64,000 nt of DNA, taken from assembly GCF_963924675.1 (NCBI RefSeq), contig NC_089238.1:22239815-22303814 (forward strand). Reading direction: 5' to 3'. A program made the translations under genes and the position numbers. Source of the stretch: Phocoena phocoena. Its lineage: Eukaryota > Chordata > Mammalia > Artiodactyla > Phocoenidae. Shown one piece after another: positions 36,490 to 48,569 of the stretch; position 1 is the stretch's first letter, and each line of letters starts with the position of its first letter. Below the pieces are notes generated by a model that had not been told where the DNA came from, made no database searches, and worked only from the letters and a program-made list of their open reading frames with translations.

Positions 36490-36785
36490 CTACTGAATTT
36501 AGGAGGATTATACAGCTCACTCCACTGATACCAGGAGGCATTGTGATTTATCTTGACCAATGATATGAGAGTAGCCACTTCTGAAGAGAGCTTTGAGAGC
36601 TGTCATTGTCATGGCTCATGAAGCCATTATGTATCAGATAAAGGCTGCTCCTTCTACCTTGGTCCTGGAATGAAGATGATGTGGAAGAGCCACAGTCAAC
36701 CCATGGATGAAAATGAACTTAAAATAAATTGAAATGTTAGTGTCCATTTGTTACTGTAGCATAACTTAGCCTATGCTGACTGATG
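36490..36785 (+). mobile_element. MLT1-like MaLR LTR fragment
   Basis: The 3' end matches the typical MLT1 terminus (tgttactgtagcataactta, then ctgactgat). The upstream part (ctggaatgaagatgatgtgg) fits decayed LTR text. 5' edge uncertain. Confidence 0.6.
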
Positions 36786-37124
36786 CATACACTTAACTGC
36801 CATGTGCTATTTTAGTATTTAGAAAATATCTGATAAATATTGAATGAATGAACTAATTAATGGATGGAATAAAAACTGTAGAAAATATTTTTATTAATAT
36901 TATATCTGCATGTTCAAATCAGTTTGTCCATTGTAACAGGAAATTATTTTACATTATATTGAGACCAGCTGTATTTTCTGGGCGCAAGGCCAACAAATCT
37001 ACAATTTACCCGAAGTGTCAAAGTTGATCAACACCCCACATATTCTCTGATTACCAGAAATTATAGACCTTGTCAGAGGCCAGCTTTCCCTCATAACCTG
37101 AGCAGTAGTAGCGGTCCTTTCCCA
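36786..37124. other. Intergenic, nothing firm
   Basis: Contains a gaatgaatgaact stretch at about 36843 of the kind found at L2/MIR ends, otherwise nothing recognised. Confidence 0.4.
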
Positions 37125-37340
37125 TCACTCTCCCCATGACAATGCAATGTATCTCCAACACTGTACTATCTCTTCAGTGCATTTCACGAACTGTTCTATG
37201 ACGGAGGCAGAACCAAGTGGCAGATCCAATACATCTGCACAATAAGGGTCATTTGAATCTGGAAAATAATCAAGGCACAACACAGGGCAACCTGCCTTCC
37301 ACATAAGCAATCTCCTGGTTCAGCCTCAACACATACAATT
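37125..37340 (-). pseudogene. Unidentified coding-like relic
   Basis: Reverse strand has an open frame of 61 codons (37125-37310) with a non-repetitive, Cys-rich composition (CLDYFPDSNDPYCADVLDLP). A neighbouring frame stays open just downstream (VMGKDRYYCSGYEGKLASD, about 37055-37140). A one-base shift between two protein-like stretches suggests an old coding sequence or processed pseudogene. I do not recognise the family. It could also be chance. Confidence 0.25.
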
Positions 37341-37707
37341 TTAGATTCAATAGTATGTTAATTATCAGCTGTTCTTGTTAAAATATTAACTCTCCATATA
37401 AGATCCCACGTTGAGCTGTCCCTAGCAATCTTAATTGTTACATATTGAGGAAATTATTCATTCTGATCTGTACATGCTGGCCACCGTAACTTGCTGGTAG
37501 GGTTTTGTTGGAGGATTAACTTCAGATTGACTTCAGAACTATTACTAATTTATGTACTCCAAGTCCTCCACACAAGCCATAACTAAGACCAATTTCTTAT
37601 GAAACCAAAAACCCTGAACAAATCAAAACATTTACTGAAACTGAATTTCTAGTCAGAATAGTCTCATTCGGCATTCTCTGCCACAATGGGCCTGGAATTT
37701 TGTAAAA

Positions 37708-37953
37708 ATGAAGAGTCCCTTCCTGCTTATTGCAGAATGGGCTGACAGAGACTGCTGTTCTCTGCCATCCCCCGGCAAACAGCTTTCAATATTTCACGGG
37801 AAAGGGGCATCATTTTGTTCTATGCAAAATATTCAGGTTTACTTCCAACACGACTTTATAAACTACAACGGCCTGTTGAGGAGAGAAATTCACAGAAGGC
37901 CTGGCCAACAGAAACTTGAAGGCTTAGGTCTCCATAAGTATAGGACAAGTTGA
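37708..37953 (+). other. Unidentified 81-codon open frame
   Basis: ATG at 37708, stop at 37951-37953. The product would be basic and of ordinary complexity (MKSPFLLIAEWADRDCCSLP at the start), without a recognised motif. No TATA, Kozak context of note or splice structure was found. Not in a recognised repeat. Most likely chance or an old relic. Confidence 0.2.
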
Positions 37954-38009
37954 GATTGCAGTGCCCAGAAAATATGTGAACAGCCAAATTACCCGTTGGG
38001 AGAAACTAA

Positions 38010-38680
38010 ACTTCCCTTCTTCCCTTCAACAGTTGTATAATGAGCTCCTGACACATTCCAGGCCTGTGCTAGATGCTGCAGTTAGAGCAAGGAGCAAAAA
38101 AGACACAGCCCCTGACATCAGAGACCTCTAAGTTGGGCAAGACTGCGAGGCAAGTAAAGAAATCTCCATACTAAAGAGGAATCAGTATTGTGATAGAGAA
38201 ATCACAAAGTGCTGTGGAAGTTCAAAGAGTAGATCTTAACCTAGTCCATGGGGCTGGGCCAGGAAAGAAAGACTGTCCCTTGTAGGCACAGGGACTTATT
38301 TTGGCTTAATTACCCCTTGAGGAGACAATTGTCCCCCCCCACCCTTGATGGACAATTAAGCCAAAACATAAAATGTGCCTACAAGAGAGCTAGGTAAAGG
38401 ACAAGGAGAAATGAAGTTTCTAGCAGGAAACACAGCAAGTGCAAAGGCCTAGAGGTGAGAATGAAGAAGGGGCCAGGAGAAAAAGATTGACTGGTGAAGC
38501 ACAGAGTTCAAAGAAATGGCAGGACCTGAGAATGGAGAGAAACGGTCAGTCAAAAAGGATCTTTGGCCAAATGTTGGGAAATTTGGGCTTTATCATGAGG
38601 TAATAGGAAATCACTGAACGAGTTTAAGCAGTAAGTAGATTTAGTAGTAAATCAGCAAACTTTGGCTGCAGTGTGAAGGA
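38010..38680 (+). mobile_element. L2-like old repeat fragments, split
   Basis: ccaggcctgtgctagatgct and later gcaagtgcaaaggcctagag, ggctttatcatgaggtaata match common old L2-type text seen across mammals. The two parts are separated by about 160 bp holding the inverted repeat at 38279-38385. Confidence 0.55.
38279..38385. repeat. Imperfect 32-bp inverted repeat (hairpin or MITE-like)
   Basis: Left arm 38279-38311 begins cttgtaggcaca and ends ttttggcttaatt. Right arm 38354-38385 begins aattaagccaaaa and ends tgtgcctacaag. The arms pair along their length except for a few central mismatches. The 42-bp loop itself contains ggagacaattgtcccc, partly self-complementary. Confidence 0.85.
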
Positions 38681-38719
38681 CAGCAAGAGTGGGTGTGGGA
38701 AGTCCAGTTAAGATGCTGT

Positions 38720-39215
38720 ATTTAGTTATCTATTGCTATGTAGCAAATTACTCCAAAACTTTTAAGAGTTTAAAACAACATTTATTAACTCACAGTTGCT
38801 GTGAATAAGAAATCTGGATGTAATTTGCTGGAACTTGATGCTCACCATCATTCCCAAAGCTACAACCAAATTGTCATCCAGGACTGCAGTCATCCAGAAA
38901 AGAATTTACATCTAAGTTCCATAATGGTTGTCTGTAGCTGTTGGACTGAGGGCCTCAATATCTCACTAACTGCTGATCAGAGGTCCTATGGGGAACTCAG
39001 AACACAGCGGCATGTTTCAACAGAGCAAGCAAGTGAGAACAGTCAGAGAAAGAGTGAGCAAGCAAATCGAAGTCACAGTCTTCTATAATCTAGTCAGTCT
39101 CAAAAGTGGCATCCAGTTACTTTTGCCATATTCTACTCATTAGAAACAAGTCACTACACCCAAACCCTCACTCAAGGGCATGAATACCAGGAGGCAGGGA
39201 TCAAAGTGAGCCATC
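38720..39215 (-). mobile_element. Probable MaLR-type LTR, reverse strand
   Basis: tatctattgctatgtagcaa, aaaacaacatttattaactc, ctgttggactgagggcctca, gaagtcacagtctt, then gaataccaggaggcaggga: this is the order of a common mammalian LTR in antisense. The 95-codon plus frame at 38801-39088 lies inside it and is not a gene. Confidence 0.6.
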
Positions 39216-39480
39216 ATAGATTAAATTAGAGGGAGTAGAAACAGAGAGAAGTGAACAGATGTGACAAATATTTAGACAGTCGAATCAACAGGATTTAGAC
39301 GTTGGAGTTAGGAAGAGGTAGAAGTCAAGAATGATTTTCAGGTTCTGGCTTGAGCAAATAGGAGGATGCTGCTGCTGCTCACCGACATGTGAACACTAAG
39401 GAGAAATAAGATTTCTAGGCAGGAATTTTATGAGTTTTGTTTTGTACATGTTGAAGTGCCTAAGAAACATCAAAGCAGAG
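39216..39480 (+). mobile_element. L2-like old repeat, second piece
   Basis: agaatgattttcaggttctg gives way to ttctaggcaggaattttatg and tacatgttgaagtgcctaag, the order seen in the same old L2-type family as at 38400-38680. The LTR at 38720-39215 probably interrupts it. Confidence 0.5.
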
Positions 39481-40024
39481 TTGCCAAATGAGTTGTCTTT
39501 CCAGGTTGAACCTGGAACAAGGGCTTTGGGCCCTACCCTAGATGTATGTTTAATTTCTGATGTTTTTTTTATACATATATTGAATTGGATTCTAGACACC
39601 TGTTAACTTGGTTATACAAAGCCATGGGTGGATGGATGGATGGCCCTTCTTGTTCAAATGTGGAAAGAAGACCCTAGCAGTAAAGTAGTTACTATTCCAC
39701 CTGAATGATTATCCATTCAGGAAAAGTACAGACAAGTCCAGCAAAATTCTTCTCTGGTTGCAATGTATTGAGATTGTACAAATCCCTCTATCTTCATACT
39801 GGATGTAACAACGATTGGTGCTCAGGTGCTCAAGCCAAATTTTAAGCTGTCAAGAATCAGCAGGCACCCGAAATGCAAAGGATTTGGAAAACAGAGCTTC
39901 CATATTCTGATGTCTCTAGCCAGTGGGAGGAAACAGAGTATGATTAGTGGGTCAGAGATGTAAAGCAGAGGCTATCTCCCTGAAGAAATCCAATAATTAA
40001 TCTAATTAGTTGACTAATTATTAA
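39481..40024. other. Intergenic, nothing firm
   Basis: A short (GGAT)n at about 39627-39642 and AT-rich text near 39990-40020. No gene or repeat family recognised. Confidence 0.5.
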
Positions 40025-40240
40025 CAAATATTTAAATTTATTGAGTGCTTACTATGTGCTAGGAATGGCTCTAAGCAGTTTACATTTAACCTCACAACAA
40101 CTTCATGAGATAGGTATTTTGTGCATGAGAAAGCAGATGCACCAAGTGATGACATAACTTTCCCAAGGTCATTCAACAGGGAAATGGTGAATTTCCTATA
40201 AGATGTGGAGTCTCTGAATTCAGAGCATTGTATTATGAAC
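40025..40240 (-). mobile_element. MIR SINE, reverse strand
   Basis: attgagtgcttactatgtgc, taacctcacaacaacttcat and caaggtcattcaacag are the antisense MIR core in order. Old tRNA-derived SINE shared by mammals. Confidence 0.8.
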
Positions 40241-40415
40241 TTTATGTTCATTACAAACCTCAGGACAACAGCCCTAGGAAGGCAAACACTGTAACACAGC
40301 AGTACCTTATAGGGCCTTCCTGGGGCAGGCCCTTCCCCCATATCCTCTGCTGTAGCTCCTCTCTGAAGTAGCTAGATAATAGTATCTGATGCACATTTCA
40401 TGAGTTGTTTTACAG

Positions 40416-40790
40416 ATGTCAACCCCACCATGACCACCTAATGGAAAATATTAACTACTTGACAACTATGAGCACCTAGCCCCCAGACCTCCTAGAGCCT
40501 AAGGATTGGTAATGTTAACCCCTGTGACACCACCCTGTTACCTCACCATCAACCAATCAGAGAATTAAGCATGAGCTGATTACCTACCCTGTGACCCCCC
40601 ATCCCTCACCTCACCTTTAAAAATGTTTTGCTGAAATCCTTGAGGGAGTTTGGGGTTTTGGGGGGACATGAGCCCACCGTTCTCTTTGCATGGCCCTGCA
40701 GAAAACATTTCTCTGCTCCAAACTCCAAGATTTTGGTTTGTTGGGCCTCACTGTGCATTGGGCACATGAACTTGCCTTTGGTAATACCAA
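40416..40790 (+). mobile_element. Probable solo ERV-type LTR
   Basis: Starts TGTCAACCCC. Includes accaatcagagaatt (CCAAT box), a TATA-like tttaaaaatg near 40615, ggccctgcagaaaacatttctc where a poly(A) signal is expected, and ttggtttgttgggcctcac near the end. Order and spacing fit an ERV class I LTR; no internal virus sequence is present. 3' edge uncertain. Confidence 0.6.
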
Positions 40791-40794
40791 TAGG

Positions 40795-40945
40795 ATAGTG
40801 TCATTTTATAAATGTGAAACTGATACTCTGAGAGAAGAAATAACTTGCTTAAAGTCACATCACCAGTAAATGTTGGGAGGCAACTCAAACTCAGGTTTGA
40901 ATGATTCACAGCCCCATGCTCCTAACTGCTCTGCTGTACTGCATG
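40795..40945 (-). mobile_element. MIR SINE fragment, reverse strand
   Basis: cattttataaatgtgaaact, gaaataacttgcttaaagtc and cccatgctcctaactgctct match antisense MIR. It may be a second MIR or the other end of one split by the LTR. Confidence 0.7.
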
Positions 40946-41335
40946 AAGGCCAAGATATCTATAAAGGGGATTCAACTTGTTCCACATAACTCAGCAGCAC
41001 AGTATTAGTGAGTTACAGGAAAACTGAAGTCATTCGTATGAAAAAGAACTCCAAGACCACCAAAACCTTTCAAGAATAGAAAGACAGATCACTGGGACAC
41101 TGTGAGTGTCCCATCACTGATATAGTCAGGCCAAGGCTGACTGGTCTTTTGTTGAGGCTGTTGAGGCTGATAAAGAGGGGATTTTGCATCAAGAAAAGGT
41201 TCAATCAAGGACCTCTGAGGTCCTCTCCAACTTCAAGATCCTCTCCAACATCTGAGGTCCTCTCCAACCACAATGATTCACATGGCTAAAGCCCTTGTTC
41301 TGTTAATTCCTGGGAGCCTTGCTCTTTATACCCTG
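40946..41335. other. Intergenic with a small direct-repeat cluster
   Basis: Three near-copies of gtcctctccaac occur at about 41219-41270, and ttgaggctg is doubled near 41155. No gene seen. Confidence 0.6.
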
Positions 41336-43463
41336 CGCTTCTTTTTTCTTTAAACATCTTTATTGGAGTATAATTGCTTTACAATGTTGTGTTAGTTTCT
41401 GTTGTACAACAAAGTGAATCAGCTGTAAGTATACATATATGCACATATCCCCTCCCTCTGGAACCTCCCTCCCACCAACCCTACTCCGTCCCTCTGGTCA
41501 TCACAAAGCATCAACCTAATCTCCCTGTGCTATGCAGAAGCTTCCCACTAGCCATCCATTTTATATTTGGTAGTGCAGATATATCAGTGTTACTCTCTCA
41601 CTTCATCCCGGTTTCCCCTCCCACCCCGGTGTCCTCAAGTCTGTTCTCTATGTCTGCATCTTTATTCCTTCTCTGTCACTAGGTTCATCAGTACCGCTTT
41701 TTTAGGTTCCATATATATGCGTTAGCATATGATATTTGTTTTTCTCTTTCTGACTTACTTGACTCTGTATGACACACTCTAAGTCCATCCACCTCACTAC
41801 AAATAACTCAATTTCATTCCTTTTATTGGCAAAGTAATACTCCAATGTATACATGTGCCACATCTTCTTTATCCATTCATCTGTCAGTAGACATTTAGAT
41901 TGCTTCCATACCTAGCTATTGTAAATAGTGCTGCAATGAATATTGGGGTACATGTCTCCTTTTAAGTTATGGATTTCTCAAGGTATATGCCCAGTAGTGG
42001 GATTGCTGGGTCATATGGTAGTTCTATGTTTAGTTTTTAAGTAACCTCTATACTGTTCTCCATAGTAGCTGAATCAATTTACATTCCCACCAACAGTGCA
42101 AGAGGGTTCCCATTTCTCCACACCCTCTCCAACACTGATTGTTTCTAGATTTTTTGAATGATGGCCATTCTGACTGGTGTGAGGTGATATCTCATTGTAG
42201 TTTTGATTTTTATTTCTCTAATGATTAGTGATGTTGAACATCCTTTCATGTGTTTGTTGGCAATCTGTGTATCTTCTTTGGAGAAATATCTGTTTAGGCC
42301 CTCTAACCATTTTTGGATTGGGTTGTTTGTTTTTTTTGATATTGAGCTGCATGACCTGCTTGTATATTTTGGAGATTAATCCTTTGTCAGTTGCTTCATT
42401 TGCAAATATTTTCTCCCATTCTGAGGGATGTCTTTTCGTCTTATTTATGGTTTCCTTTGCTGTGCAAAAGCTTTTAAGTTTCATTAGATCCCATTTGTTT
42501 ATTTATGTTTTTATTTCCATCTCTCTAGGAGGTGGGTCAAAAAGGATCTAGCTGTGATTTATGTCAAAGAGTGTTCTGCCTATGTTTTCCTCCAAGAGTT
42601 TTGTAGTTTCTGGCCTTACATTTAGGTCTTTCATCCATTTTGAGTTTATTTTTGTATATGCTGTTAGGAAGTGTTCTAATATCATTCTTTTACATGTAGC
42701 TGTCCAGTTTTCCGAGCACCACTTATTGAAGAGGCTGTCTTTTCTCCATTGTATATTTTTCCCTCCACAGTCAAAGATAAGGTGACCACATTTGCGTGGG
42801 CTTATCTCTGGGCTTTCTATCCTGTTCCATTGATCTATATTTCTGTTTTTGTGTCAATACCATACTGCCTTGATTACTGTAGCTTTGTAGTATAGTCTGA
42901 AGTCAGGGAGCCTGATTCTTCCAGCTCCGTTTTTCTTTCTGAAGATTGCTTTGGCTATTCGGGGTCTTTTGTGTTTCCATACAAATTGTAAAATTTCTTG
43001 TTATAGTTCTGTGGAAAATGCCATGGGTAATTTCATAGGGATCACATTGAATCTGTAGATTGCTTTTGGTATTACAGTCATTTTCACAACGTTGATTCTT
43101 CCAATCTGATAACATGATATACCTCTCCATCTGTTTGAATCATCTATGATTTCATTCATCAGTGCCTTATAGTTTTCTGCATACAGGTCATTTTCCCCCT
43201 TGGGTAGGTGTATTCTTAAGTATATTATTCTTTTTTTGCAGTGGTAAATGGGAGTGTTTCCTTAATTTCTCTTTCTGATCTTTCGTTGGTAGTGTATAGA
43301 AATGCAAGAGATTTGTGCATTAATTTTGTATCCTGTACTTTACTAAATTCATTGATTAGCTCTAGTAGTTTTCTGCAGGCATCATTAGGATTTTCTATGT
43401 ATAATTTCATGTCATCTGCAAACAGTGACAGTTTTACTTTTCCAATTTGTATTCCTTTTACTT
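41336..43463 (-). mobile_element. L1-5 segment 1 (3'UTR and ORF2 C-terminal half), minus strand
   Basis: Left edge is the T-tract and the standard 3'UTR end (catctttattggagtataat). ORF2 relics begin at about 41700. Open pieces 42218-42484, 42903-43130 and 43225-43410 cover the C-terminus and RT thumb. The reading stops after the RT active-site zone at 43463 and resumes at 50603, so L1-6 is a later insertion. Confidence 0.88.
43446..43463 (+). repeat. TSD of L1-6, left copy
   Basis: tttgtattccttttactt, repeated exactly at 50585-50602; 18 bp. Confidence 0.92.
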
Positions 43464-43800
43464 TTTTTTAAACATCTTTATTGGAGTATAATTGCTTTAC
43501 AGTGGTGTGTTAGTTTCTGCTTTGTAACAAAGTGAATCAGTTATACATATGTCCTCATATCTCTTCACTATTGTGTCTCCCTCCCTCCCACCCTCCCTAT
43601 ACCACCCCTCTAGGTGGTCACAAAGCATCGAGTTGATCTCCCTGTGCTATGCGACTGCTTCCCACTAGCTATCTAATTTACGTTCGGTAGTGTATATATG
43701 TCCATGCCACTCTCTCACTTTGTCCCAGCTTACCCTTCCCCCTCCCCATATCCTCAAGCCCATTCTATAGTAGGTTGGCATCTTTATTCCAGTCTTGCCG

Positions 43801-46800
43801 CTAGGTTCTTATGACCATTTTTCGTTTTTTCTGGATTCCATATATATATGTTTGCATACGGTATTTGTTTTTCTCTTTCTGTCTTACTTCACTCTGAATG
43901 ACAGTCTCTAGTTCCATCCACCTCACTACAAACAACTCAGTTTCATTCCTTTGTAGGGCTGAGTAATGTTCCATTGTATATATGTGCCACATCTTCTTTA
44001 TCCATTCATCTGTTGATGGACACTTAGGCTGCTTCCATGTCCTGGCTATTGTAAATAGAGCTGCAAAGAACATATTGGTACATAACTCTTTTTGAATTAT
44101 GGTTTTCTCAGGGTATATGCCCAGTAGTGGGATTGCTGGGTCATATGGTAGCTCTATTCTTAGTTTTTAAGGAACCTCCATACTGTTCTCCATAGTGGCT
44201 GTATTAAGTTACATTCCCACAAACAGCGCAAGAGGGTTCCCTTATCTCCTCACACTCTCCAGTATTTATTGATTGTAGATTTTTTGATTATCGCCATTCT
44301 GACCAGTCTGAGATGATACATCATTGTAGTTTTGATTTGCATTCTCTAATGATTAATGATGTTGAGCATTCTTTCATGTGTTTTTTGGCAATATGTACAT
44401 CTTCTATGGAGAAGTGTCTATTTATGTCTTCAGCCCATTTTTGGACTGGGTTGTTTGTTTTTTTGATACTGAGCTTCATGAGCTGCTTGTAAATTTTGGA
44501 GATTAATCTTCTGTCCGTTGCTTCATTTGCAAATATTTCCTCCCATTCTGGGGGTTGTCCTTTCATCTTGTTTATGGTTTCCTTGGCTGTGCAAAAGCTT
44601 TTAAGTTTCTTTAGATCCCATTTATTTTTGTTTTTATGTCCATTTCTCTAGGAGGTGGGTCAAAAAGGATCTTGCTGTGATTCATGTCATAGAGTGTTCT
44701 GCCTAGGTTTTCCTCTAAGAGTTTGATGGTGTCTGGCCTTACATTTTGGTCTTTAATCAATTTTGAGTTTATTTTTGTGTATGGTGTTAGGAAGTGTTCT
44801 AATTTCATTCTTTTACATGTAGCTGCCCACTTTTCCCACCACCACTTATTGAAGAGGCTGTCTTTTCTCCACTGTATATTCTTGCCTCCTTTATCAAAGA
44901 TAAGGTGACCATATGTGTGTGGGTTTATCTCTGGGTTTCTATCCTGTTCCGTTGATCTATATTGCTGTTTCTGTGCCAGTAACATATTGTCTTGTTTACT
45001 GTAGCTTTGTAGTACAGTCTGAAGTTAGGGAGCCTGATTTCTCCAGCTCCATTTTTCTTTCTGAAGATTGCTTTGGCTATTCGGTGTCTTTTGTATTTCC
45101 ATACAAACTGTGAAATTTTTTGTTCTGGTTCTGTGAAAATTGCCAGTGGTAGTTTGATTGGGATTGCATTGAATGTGTAGATTGTTTTGAGTAGTAGAAT
45201 CATTTTCACAATGTTGATTCTTCTAATCCAAGAACATGGTACATATCTCCATCTATTTATATCATTTTTAAATTCTTTCATCAGTGTCTTATAATTTTCT
45301 ACATACTGGTCTTTTGTCTCCTTAAGTAGGTTTATTCTTAGTTATTTTATTCTTTTTGTTGCAATGGAAAATGGGAGTGTTTTCTTAATTTCACTTTCAG
45401 ATTTTTCATCATTAATGTATAGGAATGCAAGAGATTTCTCTGCCTTAGTTTTGTATCCTGCTACTTTACCAAATTCATTGATTAGCTCTAGTAGTTTCTT
45501 GGTAGCAACTTTAGGATTCTCTATGTATAGTATCATGTCATCTGCAAACAGTGACAGCTTTACTTTCTCTTCCAATTTGTATTCCTTTTATATCTTTTTC
45601 TTCTCTGATTGCTGTGGCTAAAACTTCCAAAACTATGTTGAATAATAGTGGTGAGAGTGGTCAACCTTTTCTTATTACTGATCTTAGTGGAAATGCTTTC
45701 AGTTTTTCACCATTGAGTACGATGTTGGCTGTTTTTCATATATGGCCTTTATTATGTTGAGGAAAGTTCCCTCTATGCCCACTTCTGAAGTATATTATCA
45801 TAAATGGGTGTTGAATATTGCTGAAAACTCTCTCTGCATCTTTTGCAATGATCATATGGTTTTTCTCCTTCAACTTTTTAATATGGTGTATCACATTGAT
45901 TGATTTGTGTATATTGAAGAATCCTTGCATTCCTGGGATAAAACTGGCTTCATCATAGTGTATGGTCCTTTTAATGTGCTGCTGGATGCTGTTTGGTAGT
46001 ATTTTGTTGAGGATTTTTGCATCTATGTTCATCTTTGATATTGGCCTGTAGTTTTCTTTCTGTGTAAGATCTTTGTCTGGTTTTGGTATCAGGGTGATGG
46101 TGGCTTCATAGAATGAGTTTGGGAGTGTTCCTCTCTCTGCTATATTTTGGAAGAGTTTGAGAAGTATAGGTGTAATCTCTTCTCCAAATGTCTGATAGAA
46201 TTCGCCTGATGAGGCCATCTGGTCCTGGACTTTTGTTTGCTTGAAGGTTTTAAATCACAGTTTCAATTTCAGTGTTTGTGGTTCGTCTGTTCATATTTTC
46301 TATTTCTTCCTGGTTCAGTCTTGGAAGGTTGTGCATCTCTAAGAATTTGTCCATTTCTTCCAGGTTGTCCATTTTATTGGCATATAATTGCTTGTAGTAA
46401 TCTCTCATGATTCTTTTTTCTTCTTTTTTTGCAGTGTCAGTTGTTACTTCTTTTTCATTTCTAATTCTATTGATTTGAGTCTTCTCCCTTTTTTCTTGGT
46501 CACTCTGGCTAATGGTTTATCAATTTTGTTTATCTTCTCAAAGAACCAGCTTTTACTTTTATTGATCTTTGCTATCATTTCCTTCATTTCTTTTTCCTTT
46601 ATTTCTGATCTGATCTTTATGATTTCTTTCCTTTTGCTAACTTTGTGAATTTTGTTATTCCCTTTCTAATTTTTTCAGGTGTAAGGTTAGGTTGTTTATT
46701 TGAGATGTTTCTTGTTTCTTAAGGTAGTATTGTATTGCTATAAATTTCCCTCTTAGGACTGCTTTTTCTGTATCCCATATGTTTGGGGTCGTCGTGTCTT

Positions 46801-47631
46801 CATTGTCATTTGTTTCTGGGTATTTTTTTATTTCCTCTTTGATTTCTTCAGTGATCACTTCGTTATTAAGTACTGTGTTGTTTAGCCTCCATGTGTTTGT
46901 ATTTCTTACAGATTTTTCCCTGTGACTGGTATCTAGTCTCAGAGTGTTGTTGTCAGAAAGGATACTTTTTACTATTTCAATTTTCTTAAATTTACCAAGG
47001 CTTGATTTGTGACCCAAGATACGATCTATCCTGGAGAATGTTCCATTAGCACTTGAGAAGAATGTGTATTCTGTTGTTTTTGGATGGAGTGTCCTATAAA
47101 TATCATTTAAGTCCATCTTGTTTAATCATTTAAAGCTTGTGTTTCCTTATTTATTTCCATTTTGGATGATCTGTCCATTGGTGAAAGTTGGGTGTCCAAA
47201 TCCCCTACTATGATTTTGTTACTGTTGATTTCTCCTTCTATGACTGTTGGTATTTGCCTTATGTATTGAGGTGCTCCTATGTTGGGTGCATAAATATTTA
47301 CAATTGTTATATCTTCTTCTTGGATCGATCCCTTGATCATTATGTAGAATCCTTCTTTGTCTCTTCTAACAGTCTTTCTTTTAAAGTCTATTTTGTTTGA
47401 TATGAGAATTGCTGCTCAAGTTTTCTTTTGATTTCCATTTGCATGGAATATCTTTTTCCATCCCCTCAATTTCAGTCTGTATGTGCCCCTAGGTCAGAAG
47501 TGGGTCTCTTGTAGATCGCATATATACGGGTCTTGTTTTTGTATCCATTCAGCCAATCTATGTCTTTTGGTTGGAGCATTTAATCCATTTACATTTAAGG
47601 TAATTATCAATATGTATGTTCCTATTACCAT
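43801..47631 (-). pseudogene. L1-ORF2: L1-6 ORF2 pseudogene
   Basis: Starts at 47631 ([20 protein letters not shown]). Open pieces: 47494-47841 and 47122-47340 (endonuclease), 46655-47116 (endonuclease end and linker, with SRIDRIL and the SDNN variant of SDHN), 45736-46218 (RT), 45342-45575 (FADD zone), 44925-45281, 44611-44985 and 43801-44073 (C-terminus). The His of SDH is replaced by Asn, which would remove a catalytic endonuclease residue, in addition to frameshifts. The last codons run past the usual stop to 43801. Confidence 0.87.
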
Positions 47632-47689
47632 TTTCATAATTGTTTTGGGTTTATTATTGTAGGTCTTTTCCTTCTCTTGTGTTTCCTGC

Positions 47690-48569
47690 CTAGAGAAGTT
47701 CGCTTGTTGTAAAGCTGGTTTGGTGGTGCTGAATTCTCTTAGCTTTTGCTTGTCTGTAAAGGTTTTAATTTCTCCATCAAATCCGAATGAGATCCTTGCT
47801 GGATAGAGTAATCTTGGTTGTAGGTTTTTCTCCTTCATCACTTTAAATATGCCCGGCCACTCCCTTCTGGCTTGCAGAGTTTCTGCTGAAAGATCAGCTG
47901 GTAATCTTATACGGATTCCCTTATGTGTTATTTGTTGTTTTTCCCTTGCTGCTTTTAATATTTGTTCTTTGTATTTAATTTTTGATTGTTTGATAAATAT
48001 GTGTCTTGTAGTGTTTCTCCTTGGATTTATCCTGTATGGGACTCTCTGTGTTTCCTGGACTTGATTATTTCCTTTCCCATATTAGGGAAGTTTTCAACTA
48101 TAATCTTTTCAAATATTTTCCCAGTCCCTGTCTTTTTCTCTTCTTCTTCTGGGACCCCTATAATTTGAATGCTGTTGCATTTAATGTTGTCTCAGAGGTC
48201 TCTGAGACTGTCCTCGATTCTTTTCATTCATGTTTCTTTATTCTGCTCTGCAGTAGTTATTTCCACTATTTTATCTTCCAGGTCACTTATCCGTTCTTCT
48301 GCCTCAGTTTTTCTGCTATTGACTCCTTGTAGAGAATTTTTAATTTCATTAATTGTGTTGTTCATTACTGTTTGTTTTCTCTTTAGTTCTAGGTCCTTGT
48401 TAAACGTTTCTTGTATTTTCTCCATTGTTTTCCCAAGATTTTGTATCACCTTTACTATCATTATTCTGAATTCTTTTTCAGGTAGACTGCCTATTTCCTC
48501 TTCCTTTTTTAGGGCTTTTGGGTTTTTGCCTTGTTCCTTCATCTGCTGTGTGTTTCTCTGTCTTCTCAT
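47690..48569 (-). pseudogene. L1-ORF1: L1-6 ORF1 pseudogene, joined to ORF2 by a small deletion
   Basis: ATG at 48569 with MRRQRNTQQMKEQGKN, open to 48228 (113 codons) through the coiled coil. The RRM part is broken. Near the C-terminus (about 47704) some 11 bp are missing relative to L1-7. This shifts the frame past the normal stop and makes one open frame, 47494-47841, running from the ORF1 C-terminus into the ORF2 start. Confidence 0.85.

Noticed and set aside
38801..39088. 95-codon plus frame
   Set aside because: Inside a reverse-strand LTR; no independent support.
41219..41270. Short direct repeats as a minisatellite of interest
   Set aside because: Only three imperfect short copies; likely chance or minor slippage.
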